Positions 1 through 8,869 of a DNA stretch of 35,663 nt are shown one piece after another (the first letter of the stretch is position 1; every line of letters starts with the position of its first letter). A program made the position numbers and the translations under genes. The notes below the pieces were generated by a model. It made no database searches, had not been told where the DNA came from, and saw only the letters and a list, made by a program, of their open reading frames with translations. This DNA comes from Prosthecobacter debontii (lineage in GTDB: Bacteria; Verrucomicrobiota; Verrucomicrobiia; Verrucomicrobiales; Verrucomicrobiaceae). The DNA lies in the NCBI GenBank assembly GCA_945860295.1, contig CAMAQH010000040.1, positions 1 to 35,663 of the forward strand, given 5' to 3'.

Positions 1-132
1 AACTCTTCGAATACATCGAAGGCTACTACAATCATCAACGCAAACACTCCGCTCTCGGATACCTCACCCCAAATCAGTTTGAAACCCAAACCCATAACCA
101 ACCCCTAAATTAAGGGAGTCTTTGGTCCAATA
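1..132 (+). mobile_element. IS3-family insertion sequence, right end (partial)
   Basis: The window opens inside an IS3-family element. The transposase reading frame ends at 113. The sequence at 123-132 (TGGTCCAATA) is the reverse complement, with one mismatch in ten, of the sequence at 35531-35540 (TGTTGGACCA). That second sequence lies just upstream of an IS3 orfA at the other end of the window, so the two read as the right and left terminal inverted repeats of the same element type. The right end is therefore placed at about 132. The target duplication cannot be confirmed because the matching left end of this copy is outside the window. Confidence 0.75.
3..113 (+). CDS. IS3-family transposase OrfB, C-terminal fragment
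   Basis: The frame is open from the window edge and gives 36 residues ending in TAA. It contains the block YYNHQRKHSALGYLTPNQF. This matches the C-terminal tail of IS3-family (IS2/IS150-like) DDE integrases, where a Y-x-x-x-R-x-H-S-x-L-G-Y-x-x-P pattern follows the last catalytic glutamate. The catalytic residues lie upstream of the window, so activity cannot be judged. The enzyme would cut and join the ends of its own element. An orfA start of the same family lies at 35563 in the same orientation. Confidence 0.85.
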   Translation, partial: LFEYIEGYYNHQRKHSALGYLTPNQFETQTHNQPLN

Positions 133-348
133 ATCCGTTGCACCTCAAAACTCATCCAGGAAGGCAAAGTCATCGTCATCGACGTCCGCACCTCCGATGA
201 GTTCAACGAAGGGCACCTCAAGGATGTTAAGAACATCGACATCATGTCCAAAGAATTCGCCGCCAAGCTCAGCGAGTTGGACAAAACCAAGCCCGTCCTC
301 GTCCACTGCCAGGCCGGTGGACGCAGCACCCGTTTACTTGCAATCTAG
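133..348 (+). pseudogene. Rhodanese-like domain fragment, truncated at both ends
   Basis: The frame that ends with TAG at 346-348 encodes a clear central rhodanese segment: VIVIDVRTSDEFNEGHL, then VLVHCQAGGRST, which carries the active-site cysteine loop (CQAGGRS). Rhodaneses move sulfane sulfur through that cysteine. No start codon or N-terminal strand is present because the coding sequence emerges directly from the right end of the IS3 element. After GGRST the frame runs only five more residues (RLLAI) before the stop, so the last third of a normal domain of about 100 residues is missing. This fits IS disruption on one side and a deletion on the other. Expression from an outward-facing IS promoter is possible, but a folded domain is unlikely. 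Confidence 0.75.
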
Positions 349-1238
349 CGGACAAATGCGCTACCGCCCCAGGCTTGCTCACGGCGCTGCTGCTCGAGCA
401 GCGAGATGATCTCGGCGCGGGCTTCTTCAAAGTTAGGCAGACGTGACTCGCGACGCTCGGAGACGAGGAGGATGTGCCAGCCGAGTTGGGTTTCGACGGG
501 CGCGCTGATCTCTCCGACGCGGGCTTTTTCGACGGCATTCATGAAGTCGGCGGGCATTCGGGTGGCGCTGATCCAAGCGAGGTCGCCACCTTGATTCTGG
601 GTGCGGCTGTCTTCGGAGTATTTGGACACGAGACTCTCAAACTTCATGGCTCCGCTGATGAGCTTTTGATGCAGGGCGCGGATCTCTGCAATGCGATCAG
701 GTTTTTTGGGGTGGTGACGTGAAAGAAAGAGATGCGCGACTCGATACACGGCCGGGAGGCAAAGGGACTTGGCGTGCTGTGAGAACCAGGCTTTGGCTTC
801 AGCCTCGGTCACGGGCGGTGCATTCTCTCGGAGCTGATGCTCCAACCAGGCTTGATCGAGCTGAAGCTCCTGAATGTTTCGGCGCATGTCGGTTTCGCTT
901 TGTTGCTGAAGGTCGAGACGCTGAGCGCGCTCGGCATCGCCTAACGGAAACTGTTTCTGCCAGGTGGCGCACTCGGACGTGCTGGCGGCGCTCACATCTG
1001 CGATGATGGGGGTGGCGAGACGATGCTGGCGGAGGTTCTCCAAATCCTTCAGAGATTGGCGGGCGGTGTCTGCGGTGATGGTGGGATCTCGGAACTGAAG
1101 ATCACGCAGGGCTTGGCTGAGGTCTCGATCCTTGCTTTGCCAAACTAATGATCCGACAACGATGAGGCTGATCACGATGATGAAAGTCATCATGAGCCAG
1201 ACACGGCTTCGGCTCATCTTTAGGCGGGGGGCATCCAT
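345..1238 (-). CDS. Membrane-anchored parvulin-type peptidyl-prolyl cis-trans isomerase (SurA/PpiC-like)
   Basis: The 297-residue product has a short basic N-terminus, one membrane segment at about residues 13-33, a helical chaperone-like region, and a parvulin domain at about 165-262 (start VAHLFLSRH, then YSEDSRTQNQGGDLAWIS, end LGWHILLVSERRE). This layout is that of periplasmic SurA/PrsA/PpiC foldases, which isomerise prolyl bonds in exported proteins. The ATG at 1238 is preceded by AGGA at a good distance. It overlaps the end of the upstream rluD-type gene by 19 nt, so the two are probably co-transcribed. An ATG at 1217 lies 2 nt after the rluD stop but has no clear ribosome site. The C-terminus ends abruptly as EQAWGGSAFVR at the junction with the broken rhodanese, and the usual final helix may have been lost. 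Confidence 0.85.
   Translation of the reverse strand: MDAPRLKMSRSRVWLMMTFIIVISLIVVGSLVWQSKDRDLSQALRDLQFRDPTITADTARQSLKDLENLRQHRLATPIIADVSAASTSECATWQKQFPLGDAERAQRLDLQQQSETDMRRNIQELQLDQAWLEHQLRENAPPVTEAEAKAWFSQHAKSLCLPAVYRVAHLFLSRHHPKKPDRIAEIRALHQKLISGAMKFESLVSKYSEDSRTQNQGGDLAWISATRMPADFMNAVEKARVGEISAPVETQLGWHILLVSERRESRLPNFEEARAEIISLLEQQRREQAWGGSAFVR
346..363. repeat. Short inverted repeat at the rhodanese/PPIase junction
   Basis: TAGCG (346-350) and CGCTA (359-363) form a perfect 5-bp inverted repeat around GACAAATG. It sits exactly where the rhodanese frame and the opposing PPIase frame both stop. Its left arm provides the stop codons of both reading frames. It is not followed by a T-run, so it does not look like a terminator. 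It may be chance or the trace of an element end or deletion joint. Confidence 0.35.
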
Positions 1239-2128
1239 GGCTGGAATTCCTCGGGCACGGTAGCCTCAAAGTTCATGGGCTGGTCGTGGATGGGGTGCTG
1301 AAAGCTGAGTTTCCAGGCGTGCAACATAAGCCGGGTTACAGGGATGATTTGGCGCTTGGGATTGCCGTAAATGGGATCACCTAGGATAGGCTGACCCACG
1401 CTTTCGCGCATGTGGACGCGGATCTGATGGGTGCGCCCGGTAAGGAGCTTGCAGCGGATGAGAGCGCTACCCTGATGGGTGCTGATCTGTTCCCACTCGG
1501 TGACGGCTTCTTTGCCGGAGCCGTCCAAGAGGTTGGCCATGCGTTTGCGATCCACGGGGTGGCGGCCAAGCATGGTCTGGATGCGACCTTTGGTTTCTTT
1601 TGGCAGGCCGTTGATGGCGGCAAGGTAAATTTTACTGAGGCGGCGCTCGGCAAAGGCTTCACTCAAGCGCCGATGGGCGATATCGTTTTTAGCGACGACC
1701 ATGCAGCCGGAGGTGTCTTTATCCAGCCGATGGACGATGCCGGGACGCATCTCACCGCCGATGCCGCTGAGGTCGTCACAATGATGGAGGAGGGCATTGA
1801 CGAGGGTGCCGTCTGGATTCCCGGCTGCAGGGTGGACGACTAATCCGGGCGGCTTATTGAGCACGAGGATGTCTTTGTCCTGAAAGAGGATCTCCAAAGG
1901 GATGTCCTGGGCGATGACGCCGACATGTGCTACCTCAGGAATGGTGACGGAAAGGGCATCTCCTGCGCGCACGGTGGCACTGGCTTTGGCAGAGCGACCG
2001 TTGAGCGTGATGTGTCCGAACCGCAGGAGATCCTGAATCCTAGCCCTGGAGAGGTCGGGCAGGCGCCCGGTGAGGTGCTTGTCGAGCCGTTGCCCGGATT
2101 CTTGCTGTTCAGTGATGGTCCAATCCAC
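1220..2128 (-). CDS. rluD: RluA-family 23S rRNA pseudouridine synthase (RluD-type)
   Basis: The 302-residue product has an S4 RNA-binding domain (about residues 12-70, RLDKHLTGRLPDLSRARIQ) followed by the catalytic domain. The family signature HRLDKDTSG is at 133-141, with the catalytic aspartate at D136. Further family blocks are VLNKPPGLVVHP, TGRTHQIRVHM and GDPIYG. Enzymes of this type convert uridines of 23S rRNA (helix 69 for RluD itself) to pseudouridine. The start is GTG at 2128; no in-frame ATG lies just upstream. It is divergent from the kinase gene across 217 nt and overlaps the downstream PPIase start. The family is certain. RluD rather than RluC is inferred from the N-terminal S4 domain and motif context. 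Confidence 0.9.
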   Translation of the reverse strand: MDWTITEQQESGQRLDKHLTGRLPDLSRARIQDLLRFGHITLNGRSAKASATVRAGDALSVTIPEVAHVGVIAQDIPLEILFQDKDILVLNKPPGLVVHPAAGNPDGTLVNALLHHCDDLSGIGGEMRPGIVHRLDKDTSGCMVVAKNDIAHRRLSEAFAERRLSKIYLAAINGLPKETKGRIQTMLGRHPVDRKRMANLLDGSGKEAVTEWEQISTHQGSALIRCKLLTGRTHQIRVHMRESVGQPILGDPIYGNPKRQIIPVTRLMLHAWKLSFQHPIHDQPMNFEATVPEEFQPWMPPA

Positions 2129-2345
2129 GACACATAGTCATTATTCAAAGTAATTAGGCAATCTGTAATTTCTGGCATTTAAACTGAGGTCAGATATAGA
2201 GTAGATAGAAATTGGAAATCATGGGATGAACCTCGTTTCCAGACTCTTCCTTCATTTTCCTCACCCTATTGTTTCAGCCTAGATTCCTGTCAAGCCGTCT
2301 CTTCATTCCCGCCGCCCCATAGCTCAAACTACCCACATCCCTGTT

Positions 2346-4745
2346 TTGATCTCCGTCCGTGAACAAGCCTATCTGAGCACCTGCCCTGCCTGTCAGAGCC
2401 AGATTGATGTGACATCGCTTGAGCCATTCACGAAATTAAAGTGCCCTTTCTGCGGACAAATGGTACGCGTGCGGCGAAAGTTTGATCACTTCATGATTGT
2501 CCGCCAGATCGGTGAAGGCGGCATGAGTCGTGTGTTCGAGGCGGAGGATGAAACTCTGGGCCGTCGAGTGGCATTGAAGATTCTGAACCGTAACTATGGT
2601 CGTGATGAAACCCGCGTGGAGCAGTTTCGTCAGGAAGCTCTGATCACGGCCAATGTGAATCACCCAAACGTGATCAAGCTTTACTCCGTAGGCAATGATC
2701 AGGGCTATTTTTACATTGCCATGGAGCTGGCCGCTGGCGGCACTCTGGAACACAAAATCCGGCAACTGGGCGTGATCCCAGAACACGATGCACTGACAAT
2801 TGGCCGCGAAGTCGCAGAAGGATTACGCGCGGCCCAGCAACTGGGTCTGATCCACCGTGATGTGAAGCCCGCAAACATTCTCTTTACCGAAACAGGTGCG
2901 GCCAAGGTGGTGGACTTTGGGCTGGCTCTTTTTGTCGAACGCGGGCCGGATTCGTCAGGTGAGATCTGGGCGACGCCCTACTATGTGGCACCGGAAAAGG
3001 TGCTGGATAATCGTGAGGATTACCGCAGTGACATTTTCAGCCTGGGAGCCACGCTTTACCATGCGCTGACGGGTCAGCCGCCGCACAAGGCCGACACGAA
3101 CAACATTGAGCAACTGCGCATGATCAAATGCCGCCGTGTGGCACTCGAAGACAGTGGCAAACGATTCGCTCCACGCACGATTCATGTGGTGAATCGCATG
3201 GTGGCTTTCCGCCCGCAGGAGCGTTGCGCGAACTACGATGAAACGGTGGATGAGCTGCGCCTTGCAGAGGGTTTGTTGAGCCAAGGTTATTCGGCCCGGT
3301 TAAACAGTCGGCGAATGCGCTGGGGCATCGGCGTAGCGGCGGCGCTTCTCATCGCCTTCAGTGTTGGTTGGCTGATCCAGTTCGTGAGTGGCAAAAAGGC
3401 AGCGGATATCACCGCGAATGCCGAGACGAGCCGCAGTGATTTAGCCGGCGATGGCGTAACGTTGCAGGCTGGTGGCAAGCGCACGGTGGCTGAGCGCTTC
3501 CTCGCGGCGCGTGAGATCATGCTCAAGGAGCGTCAATTTTCCGAAGGCAGGCACCAGTTCGAAAGACTAATCGAGACGGATGATGTCCGCCAGCCGACGC
3601 TGAACTGGGCGCGCTTCAATGCCGCCGTGTGCGCGATTATCACTGGCAAAAAAGACGATGCCGCCAAGCATCTGCGTGCCATGGGCGGAGATACTGGAAG
3701 TGGCAGCAGCTTGGTCACGGCAGAGTTAGCTGGTTTCTTCAAAAAAATCGGTACGCTAATGGGCATTGGGCTTGGACTTGGGAAAGCTTTGGATGAACTA
3801 GGCTATGCGACAAATGACGAAGCTATCCTTGGTTATCTCATCCACGGTCTGGCCGAGTGGCACCATGGAAATGCGCTGCTCGGTGCACGTGAGATGAGCT
3901 TCTTTAAAGAACATGTCAGTGAGGTGCGCTCACTATCCACAACCGCCTCACTGGACTGGGTTTCACTCTATTCACGCATCGTCGAAATGTATGAAAAGGA
4001 GATGGCTCTAGCCATGACCTTGGAAGAGCCAGGAAGGCAGACGACTCTTACGGAATGCCGTGAGACACTCACACGTCTGAGGCAGACACGGGATAAGTTA
4101 ACCAACTCTACCAGTCTGAAAAAAACGTTAGAAAAATGGGAAATTCAGGTCAAACGAGACATGACTCGGCTCTTCATGGAGCAGAAGCAGCAGGACATGG
4201 TCTTGGATAAAGAACGCCTTCAGCGTGAACTAAGCCAGTGGACAGAAATCATTGCCACGCTGCCCGCATTAATAGACGGCTATGACTACAGCCGCATCAC
4301 CGAGATGCTCAAGGACATGCGCTTTGAGTCGGCTGAAGTTCAATCGGCACTGGATGGAAAACGCTACCTGTATGCACAGACGCAAGCCTTTCTGGCACAG
4401 CTTTTCAATGACATTTTGAGCACTGGTTACGAGGGGCGCTTCATCCGCAGAGAAGGCAGCTCAATGGAAGGTAAAATGACGGCGGCTAGTCTGGAAAACG
4501 TCGAGATCACCACGGAGCGTGGAGTCGTGAAGCTGCCGCTAGACAGCATGTCACCTCAAAGCCTGCTCGATGCGGCGCAGTCCTTTGCCAGCCAATCCAC
4601 CGACAGCCAAGACTACTACCAAAGGCAAGAACGCATGGCTGCCTTCGCCCGCGTTGCAGGCTTGGGTAGCTTCTCAGCGACCGTGGCCGCACAGCTCATG
4701 GAGGAGAACCGCTCCTTCCGCTCCCGCTGGATGAAGGTGCAGTAA
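2346..4745 (+). CDS. Transmembrane Ser/Thr protein kinase with N-terminal zinc ribbon
   Basis: The 799-residue product begins with a zinc-ribbon pair (CPAC at 13-16, CPFC at 33-36). A complete Hanks-type kinase domain follows at about 50-315. It has the glycine loop GEGGMS (56-61), the ATP-binding lysine in VALKIL (K78), the catalytic HRDVKPAN (D172), the metal-binding DFG (D190) and YYVAPE in the activation segment. A single membrane helix lies at about 328-346. The remaining 450 residues are helical with charged, coiled-coil-like stretches (about 550-640), and no domain could be named. The start is TTG at 2346; the next in-frame ATG would remove both cysteine pairs, so TTG is preferred. The kinase would phosphorylate Ser/Thr of unknown targets, with the C-terminal half outside the cytoplasm. 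It converges on the PEP carboxylase gene 15 nt away. Confidence 0.9.
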   Translation: MISVREQAYLSTCPACQSQIDVTSLEPFTKLKCPFCGQMVRVRRKFDHFMIVRQIGEGGMSRVFEAEDETLGRRVALKILNRNYGRDETRVEQFRQEALITANVNHPNVIKLYSVGNDQGYFYIAMELAAGGTLEHKIRQLGVIPEHDALTIGREVAEGLRAAQQLGLIHRDVKPANILFTETGAAKVVDFGLALFVERGPDSSGEIWATPYYVAPEKVLDNREDYRSDIFSLGATLYHALTGQPPHKADTNNIEQLRMIKCRRVALEDSGKRFAPRTIHVVNRMVAFRPQERCANYDETVDELRLAEGLLSQGYSARLNSRRMRWGIGVAAALLIAFSVGWLIQFVSGKKAADITANAETSRSDLAGDGVTLQAGGKRTVAERFLAAREIMLKERQFSEGRHQFERLIETDDVRQPTLNWARFNAAVCAIITGKKDDAAKHLRAMGGDTGSGSSLVTAELAGFFKKIGTLMGIGLGLGKALDELGYATNDEAILGYLIHGLAEWHHGNALLGAREMSFFKEHVSEVRSLSTTASLDWVSLYSRIVEMYEKEMALAMTLEEPGRQTTLTECRETLTRLRQTRDKLTNSTSLKKTLEKWEIQVKRDMTRLFMEQKQQDMVLDKERLQRELSQWTEIIATLPALIDGYDYSRITEMLKDMRFESAEVQSALDGKRYLYAQTQAFLAQLFNDILSTGYEGRFIRREGSSMEGKMTAASLENVEITTERGVVKLPLDSMSPQSLLDAAQSFASQSTDSQDYYQRQERMAAFARVAGLGSFSATVAAQLMEENRSFRSRWMKVQ

Positions 4746-4760
4746 ACTCACATTTTAGGC

Positions 4761-7499
4761 TTAGCCCGTGGTCCTCAACCCAGAAGCCAAGGCATTAATC
4801 GAGATGAGAAGATCTGGCAGCATGCCTTCCGCAGACTCGACTTCACCCGCCTGCATACGGGCACGCCAATCACGGAGAAGATTCACCTGCTGAGCATGAA
4901 GCACCCGCAGTGGCTCCTCACGAATTTCCAGTGTGTAAGCCAAACGCGGGCGGCGGGAGGCAAAGGTGCCTTGGAATAGCTCCTCCAAAATGCTCATGGT
5001 GCGCTGATACTCGGCTACGATGATCTGCATGAAGCGCTCCCGCACTAACTCGTCAGGCACGAGACCGGCGTAAAGCCGCATCAGCTCCACATTCACACTA
5101 ACGAGTGAGCTTTCGATATTCGTGAGCACATAACGCAGAAACGGAGAAGATTTTAACCCATCCTTCAAAGCGCGATAGCCGGCTTCATCCTCGACTCGTA
5201 GTTTCTCAAATGCCGAGCCTGCTCCGAACCAACCGGGGAGATAAAAGCGCGACTGAGTCCACGAGAAAACCCAGGGGATAGCGCGCAGATCATCCAGCGA
5301 GGCCTGGCCTGTGCGGCGTGATGGACGCGAACCAATACGCGCGTTCTCCAAGGCATCAATGGGTGTGGCACTGCGATAAAAGTGCATGAAGTCAGGCTCC
5401 GTTAGTAGAGCGCGGTAAGCATCACGGCTCCAGGCAGCGAGCTTGTCGAGTATTGGATGGAGACTGATTGACTCCACTGGACCATGCCGATGTCTAGTCG
5501 TCGCCGCAGCCGCAGAGGCCATGAGAAGCTCGGTATTATAAACGGCCGAGCCAAGATGAGCGTACTTCTGCGCGATCGTTTCTCCCTGCTCAGTCATCCG
5601 CAGGCAGCCGCCTAACGAACCCTGTGGCAGTGCTTCCATAAACCAATGCGTCGGTCCGGCCCCACGCCCAACGGTGCCGCCACGACCGTGGAAGAAGATG
5701 GCTCTGACACCATGCTTCAGAGTCGTCGCCGCAAGCGCTGTCTGGGCGCGATGCAGTTCCCATTGGCTGGCCAAAATACCGCAGTCTTTATTTGAGTCTG
5801 AGTAAGCGACCATCATTTGCAGGGTTGGCCTTTCAGCCTTCAGACTGCGGCGCGTGATCGGGTGCTGGAGAAATTCATCTACGATGCCCGGTCCTGATTC
5901 GAGGTCATTCATGGTCTCAAACAATGGCGTCACAGGCAGCGGGCAGCGCAGACCGCCATCGTCCCAAGTCATCAGACCCGCCTCACGAGCCAGGATATAA
6001 ACGGTCAGTAAATCTTCCACATTCCGAGTCATCGAGACAATCATCGCCCCCAAGCCAGCGGTGCCGTGCTTAGCGATATGTGCAGCCAACACGCGATGGC
6101 AGTCAAGCACCGTATCTGCCTCAGGCCCCGCAGACATTCCTGCTGCTAAGAAAGGCCGTGGTGAAAGCAGCTCCCTCTCCAATAGGATTCGCTTCTCTGG
6201 CAGTGACCATTCAGAAAGTGGGCGCTCATCCAGCAATCCTGCTGCGCGCAAAAGCTGATCCAGCGCCTTCTCATGAAACGCTGAATTTTGTCTAACATCG
6301 AGCGTGGCCGAGTGAAACCCAAAGGCCTCAAGTCGCAGGCGAAAAGGCACGATGAATTCTGTCACCAGTGCCCCTGCCCCGACTGACTCCAATGTCTGAG
6401 CATAGGAATCCAAATCAGCGCGAAGTTCAGCAGGCTTGGCGTAGCCATTTGGACTGTTTGGCTTCTCCAGAGCGAGCATCACTTTGGCGCGCATCAGGTA
6501 AGCAGCATGACGCCAAGGCTCCTCTTGATTGCGCTCCAAGATGTAGCCCATGTCCACTGAGCTTTCAGTTGTGAGAGATTCCTTAAGTCTTGTGATCAGC
6601 GACTCCAGCACAGGCGGTGTTTTTTGAAAAAGCGAGCTCAGCGGTGAATGTGAGGCCAGTGATTCCAAGGCCCGCCGATGCACACGCAACGCATTTAACC
6701 GCAGCGCGCGCAAAGCTTTCGCAGTCACATCCGCAGTGACAAAAGGGTGGCCGTCCCGATCACCACCGATCCAAGTGCCAAAGCGAATCAGGGGCGGCAA
6801 ACCATCTACACTAGTCGGATCATATCCCGCTGCGATCCAAGCTTCACGCAGGTGAATGTGAGCGCGTGTCAGAGCCTCAGGGAAAACCTCCCGCAAGTAG
6901 TGCAGGGCATTTTGCAACTCGGCATCAATTGTGGGCCGAGTGACGTGGATCTCACCCGAGCGCCACAGATTTTCGAGCTGCGTCTGGAGCTGCGTCTGGA
7001 TACGGTCCTGCTCACGCGGCGTGTAGTCCTTGTTCTCGTGACGGTTCATCAGCCCATAGATTTCCAGATGCAGTTCGCGCACGCTTTCCCGCTTCGCCTC
7101 TGTCGGGTGAGCGGTCAAAACAGGCTCAACGAGCACCTCTTGCAGCACCTCTATCAACTGCTTTTCGCTCAAGCCGAGAGCTTTCATCTGACGCAGATTG
7201 TCTGGCCACATACCGGGTTCAGCCTCGGGTCCACGATCCTTTTCTCGCAAGCGCCGAATCTGGGAAGCGGCGCGTTCTTCGACGATATTTAGGAGTTGAA
7301 AAGCGATCGATAATGCCTGCCCAAGCGCGCGATTTGGCTCCGGGGTGATGGCCGCGCATTGGCCAATCCATGGCAACTTATCAGCAAGCCCCCCCTCGCC
7401 GATCCGCCTGAGCACGGCGGCAAAAGCATTCATGAGGAATTTCAGGTCGTCTTCGAGAAGTCGGAAGCCATGCTCCCGTAGGGGGGTGGTGGAGATCAT
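4761..7499 (-). CDS. ppc: Phosphoenolpyruvate carboxylase
   Basis: The product, about 912 residues, is of normal bacterial PEPC length. It carries the signature blocks VLTAHPTEAKR (catalytic His), FHSATLDVRQNS, VAYSDSNKDCG (catalytic Lys), FHGRGGTVGRGAGPTH (arginines of the active-site loop) and GSLGGCLRMTEQGETI. The enzyme adds bicarbonate to phosphoenolpyruvate to make oxaloacetate, refilling the TCA cycle in the cytoplasm. The frame stays open to an ATG at 7577. The first 26 residues from there (rich in Ala/Leu/Arg) do not look like PEPC, and family similarity begins at STTPLREHGFRLLEDD, so the ATG at 7499 is chosen. It is single-gene, divergent from the LEPR-XLL remnant and convergent with the kinase. 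Confidence 0.95.
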   Translation of the reverse strand: MISTTPLREHGFRLLEDDLKFLMNAFAAVLRRIGEGGLADKLPWIGQCAAITPEPNRALGQALSIAFQLLNIVEERAASQIRRLREKDRGPEAEPGMWPDNLRQMKALGLSEKQLIEVLQEVLVEPVLTAHPTEAKRESVRELHLEIYGLMNRHENKDYTPREQDRIQTQLQTQLENLWRSGEIHVTRPTIDAELQNALHYLREVFPEALTRAHIHLREAWIAAGYDPTSVDGLPPLIRFGTWIGGDRDGHPFVTADVTAKALRALRLNALRVHRRALESLASHSPLSSLFQKTPPVLESLITRLKESLTTESSVDMGYILERNQEEPWRHAAYLMRAKVMLALEKPNSPNGYAKPAELRADLDSYAQTLESVGAGALVTEFIVPFRLRLEAFGFHSATLDVRQNSAFHEKALDQLLRAAGLLDERPLSEWSLPEKRILLERELLSPRPFLAAGMSAGPEADTVLDCHRVLAAHIAKHGTAGLGAMIVSMTRNVEDLLTVYILAREAGLMTWDDGGLRCPLPVTPLFETMNDLESGPGIVDEFLQHPITRRSLKAERPTLQMMVAYSDSNKDCGILASQWELHRAQTALAATTLKHGVRAIFFHGRGGTVGRGAGPTHWFMEALPQGSLGGCLRMTEQGETIAQKYAHLGSAVYNTELLMASAAAATTRHRHGPVESISLHPILDKLAAWSRDAYRALLTEPDFMHFYRSATPIDALENARIGSRPSRRTGQASLDDLRAIPWVFSWTQSRFYLPGWFGAGSAFEKLRVEDEAGYRALKDGLKSSPFLRYVLTNIESSLVSVNVELMRLYAGLVPDELVRERFMQIIVAEYQRTMSILEELFQGTFASRRPRLAYTLEIREEPLRVLHAQQVNLLRDWRARMQAGEVESAEGMLPDLLISINALASGLRTTG

Positions 7500-7616
7500 C
7501 ACCCCACCCATAAGCAGGAACAATGCCGCTGCACGCGCCCGAGGAATATTTCTCCACAAGGCACTCGATAAAACCATTCCCAGAGAATGTCCGGCCTAAT
7601 GGAAAACTGCTAAGCT

Positions 7617-8788
7617 ATGAAAAATCAAAACGCCCCCACCCACTCCTGCATTGAATCTCTAGAGCCACGCTCAGCGCCAGCAGGCATCGTCACCTTGATC
7701 ACGGCAGGAGGTGTGCTCACGCTGACGGGTGACGGCCTTGATAACACGGACGAGATCGTTTCATTTTAAGTCGAGATGTAAGCATCAGTGGTCTTCTCGC
7801 CATCAATGCTGGTAACGTAACAAACCAACTTCTCAATGGAGTCGTCGATCCACAGGTGATGAATAGTCCATCAATCTTGAGGAATCTTGAGATCGGTAGT
7901 GTTAACTACAATGGCGGCACTAGGAATGATCTGATCGGGCTTAAACTTCAAAATTTGAGCATCGCAGGAAATGCAGTCATCAATGGTGGAGCCGGAACCA
8001 TTGATCTGCATCTTAATGCTACTAGTTCTGCGCTTATCGGCGGACTGCTTGGCTTTAGGGGAGGGGTTGGAGATGACAAAGTCACTCTGCTCGGCCAAAG
8101 CCTTCGGATTGGAGGCGTTTTTTCTATGATCGGCTCAAGTGGTGCCTACATAGCCTTCATCGTTCCAGTTTCAGGTGTCCTGGGCTATGTCAATTTCGTC
8201 GGCACCACGGGCAGTGACCTTATGTATCTGGGTGCACCAGATAGCACCGGCACCACTCAGATCACGGTTTTGGGAAAAGTCGCCAGCAACCTGGGCACAG
8301 GCACATCTGAAGTTCGCATGATGGATACCACGGTGCTTGGTGCCGTGACCCACAGCAGCACTGCCGCAGCAGGCGGTGATCTCTTTGTTGTCGAAGACAG
8401 CTTCATTAAGTGAATATCAGCCATCTCGATGAGCGGTGCGGCTCAAGCAAATGTATACATCAATGATAGCGCTCTTGTCGGTGCTCTCACGATAGTCACT
8501 GGCGCTGGCAATGATTTCGTTGCATTCGATACTGATACGAATAGCAGCACATCAAAAAGCAGCTTCTATGGCATTGTCATTGTAAATCTGGGTCTTGGAG
8601 ATGACGCGTGGGTTTCAGATGCCGATCCATCATTGGCGAACCTCGGAAATTACTTCAACACCTCCGTTAAAATTGATGGTGGCGGCGGCACTGACGAAGT
8701 TCAGAACATCTACACTACTGGAGGCAATAGCAGCAATTTCTTAGCTAGCTCAGCACCAGTGCTGGTCTCCATAGAGAAAGAGTTTTAA
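7617..8788 (+). pseudogene. LEPR-XLL surface protein, broken by one frameshift and one internal stop
   Basis: Three open pieces join into one gene of about 390 codons. Piece one (7617-7769) starts MKNQ and carries IESLEPRSAPAG, the LEPR-XLL motif found at the N-terminus of large secreted proteins in PVC bacteria. It stops at TAA right after the run TTTT at 7764-7767. Adding one T there would continue it as SFLSRDVSISGLLAINAGN into the frame of piece two (to 8413). Piece two ends at TGA (8411-8413), but the same frame resumes at once and runs to 8788. The body is rich in Gly, Asp, Asn, Thr and Ser, with repeated GGxGDD/GTGxS motifs like those of beta-solenoid surface proteins. At least two mutations make an intact product unlikely. 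Sequencing error could explain the homopolymer shift but less easily the TGA. Confidence 0.75.
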
Positions 8789-8815
8789 ACAGCCAGTAAG
8801 CACTTTTGGTTCCAT

Positions 8816-8846
8816 AAAAAAGGCGGTCACCGCAATAGTGCCCGCC
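8816..8846 (-). terminator. Rho-independent terminator of the HMA-protein gene
   Basis: Read on the minus strand, GGCGG-G-CAC, a 7-nt loop and GTG-A-CCGCC form an 8-bp stem with one internal mismatch, followed directly by six T. It lies 24 nt beyond the stop of the double-HMA gene. It also faces the end of the LEPR-XLL remnant. Confidence 0.85.
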
Positions 8847-8869
8847 CTTGTATTTGTTGGGACTGAAAT

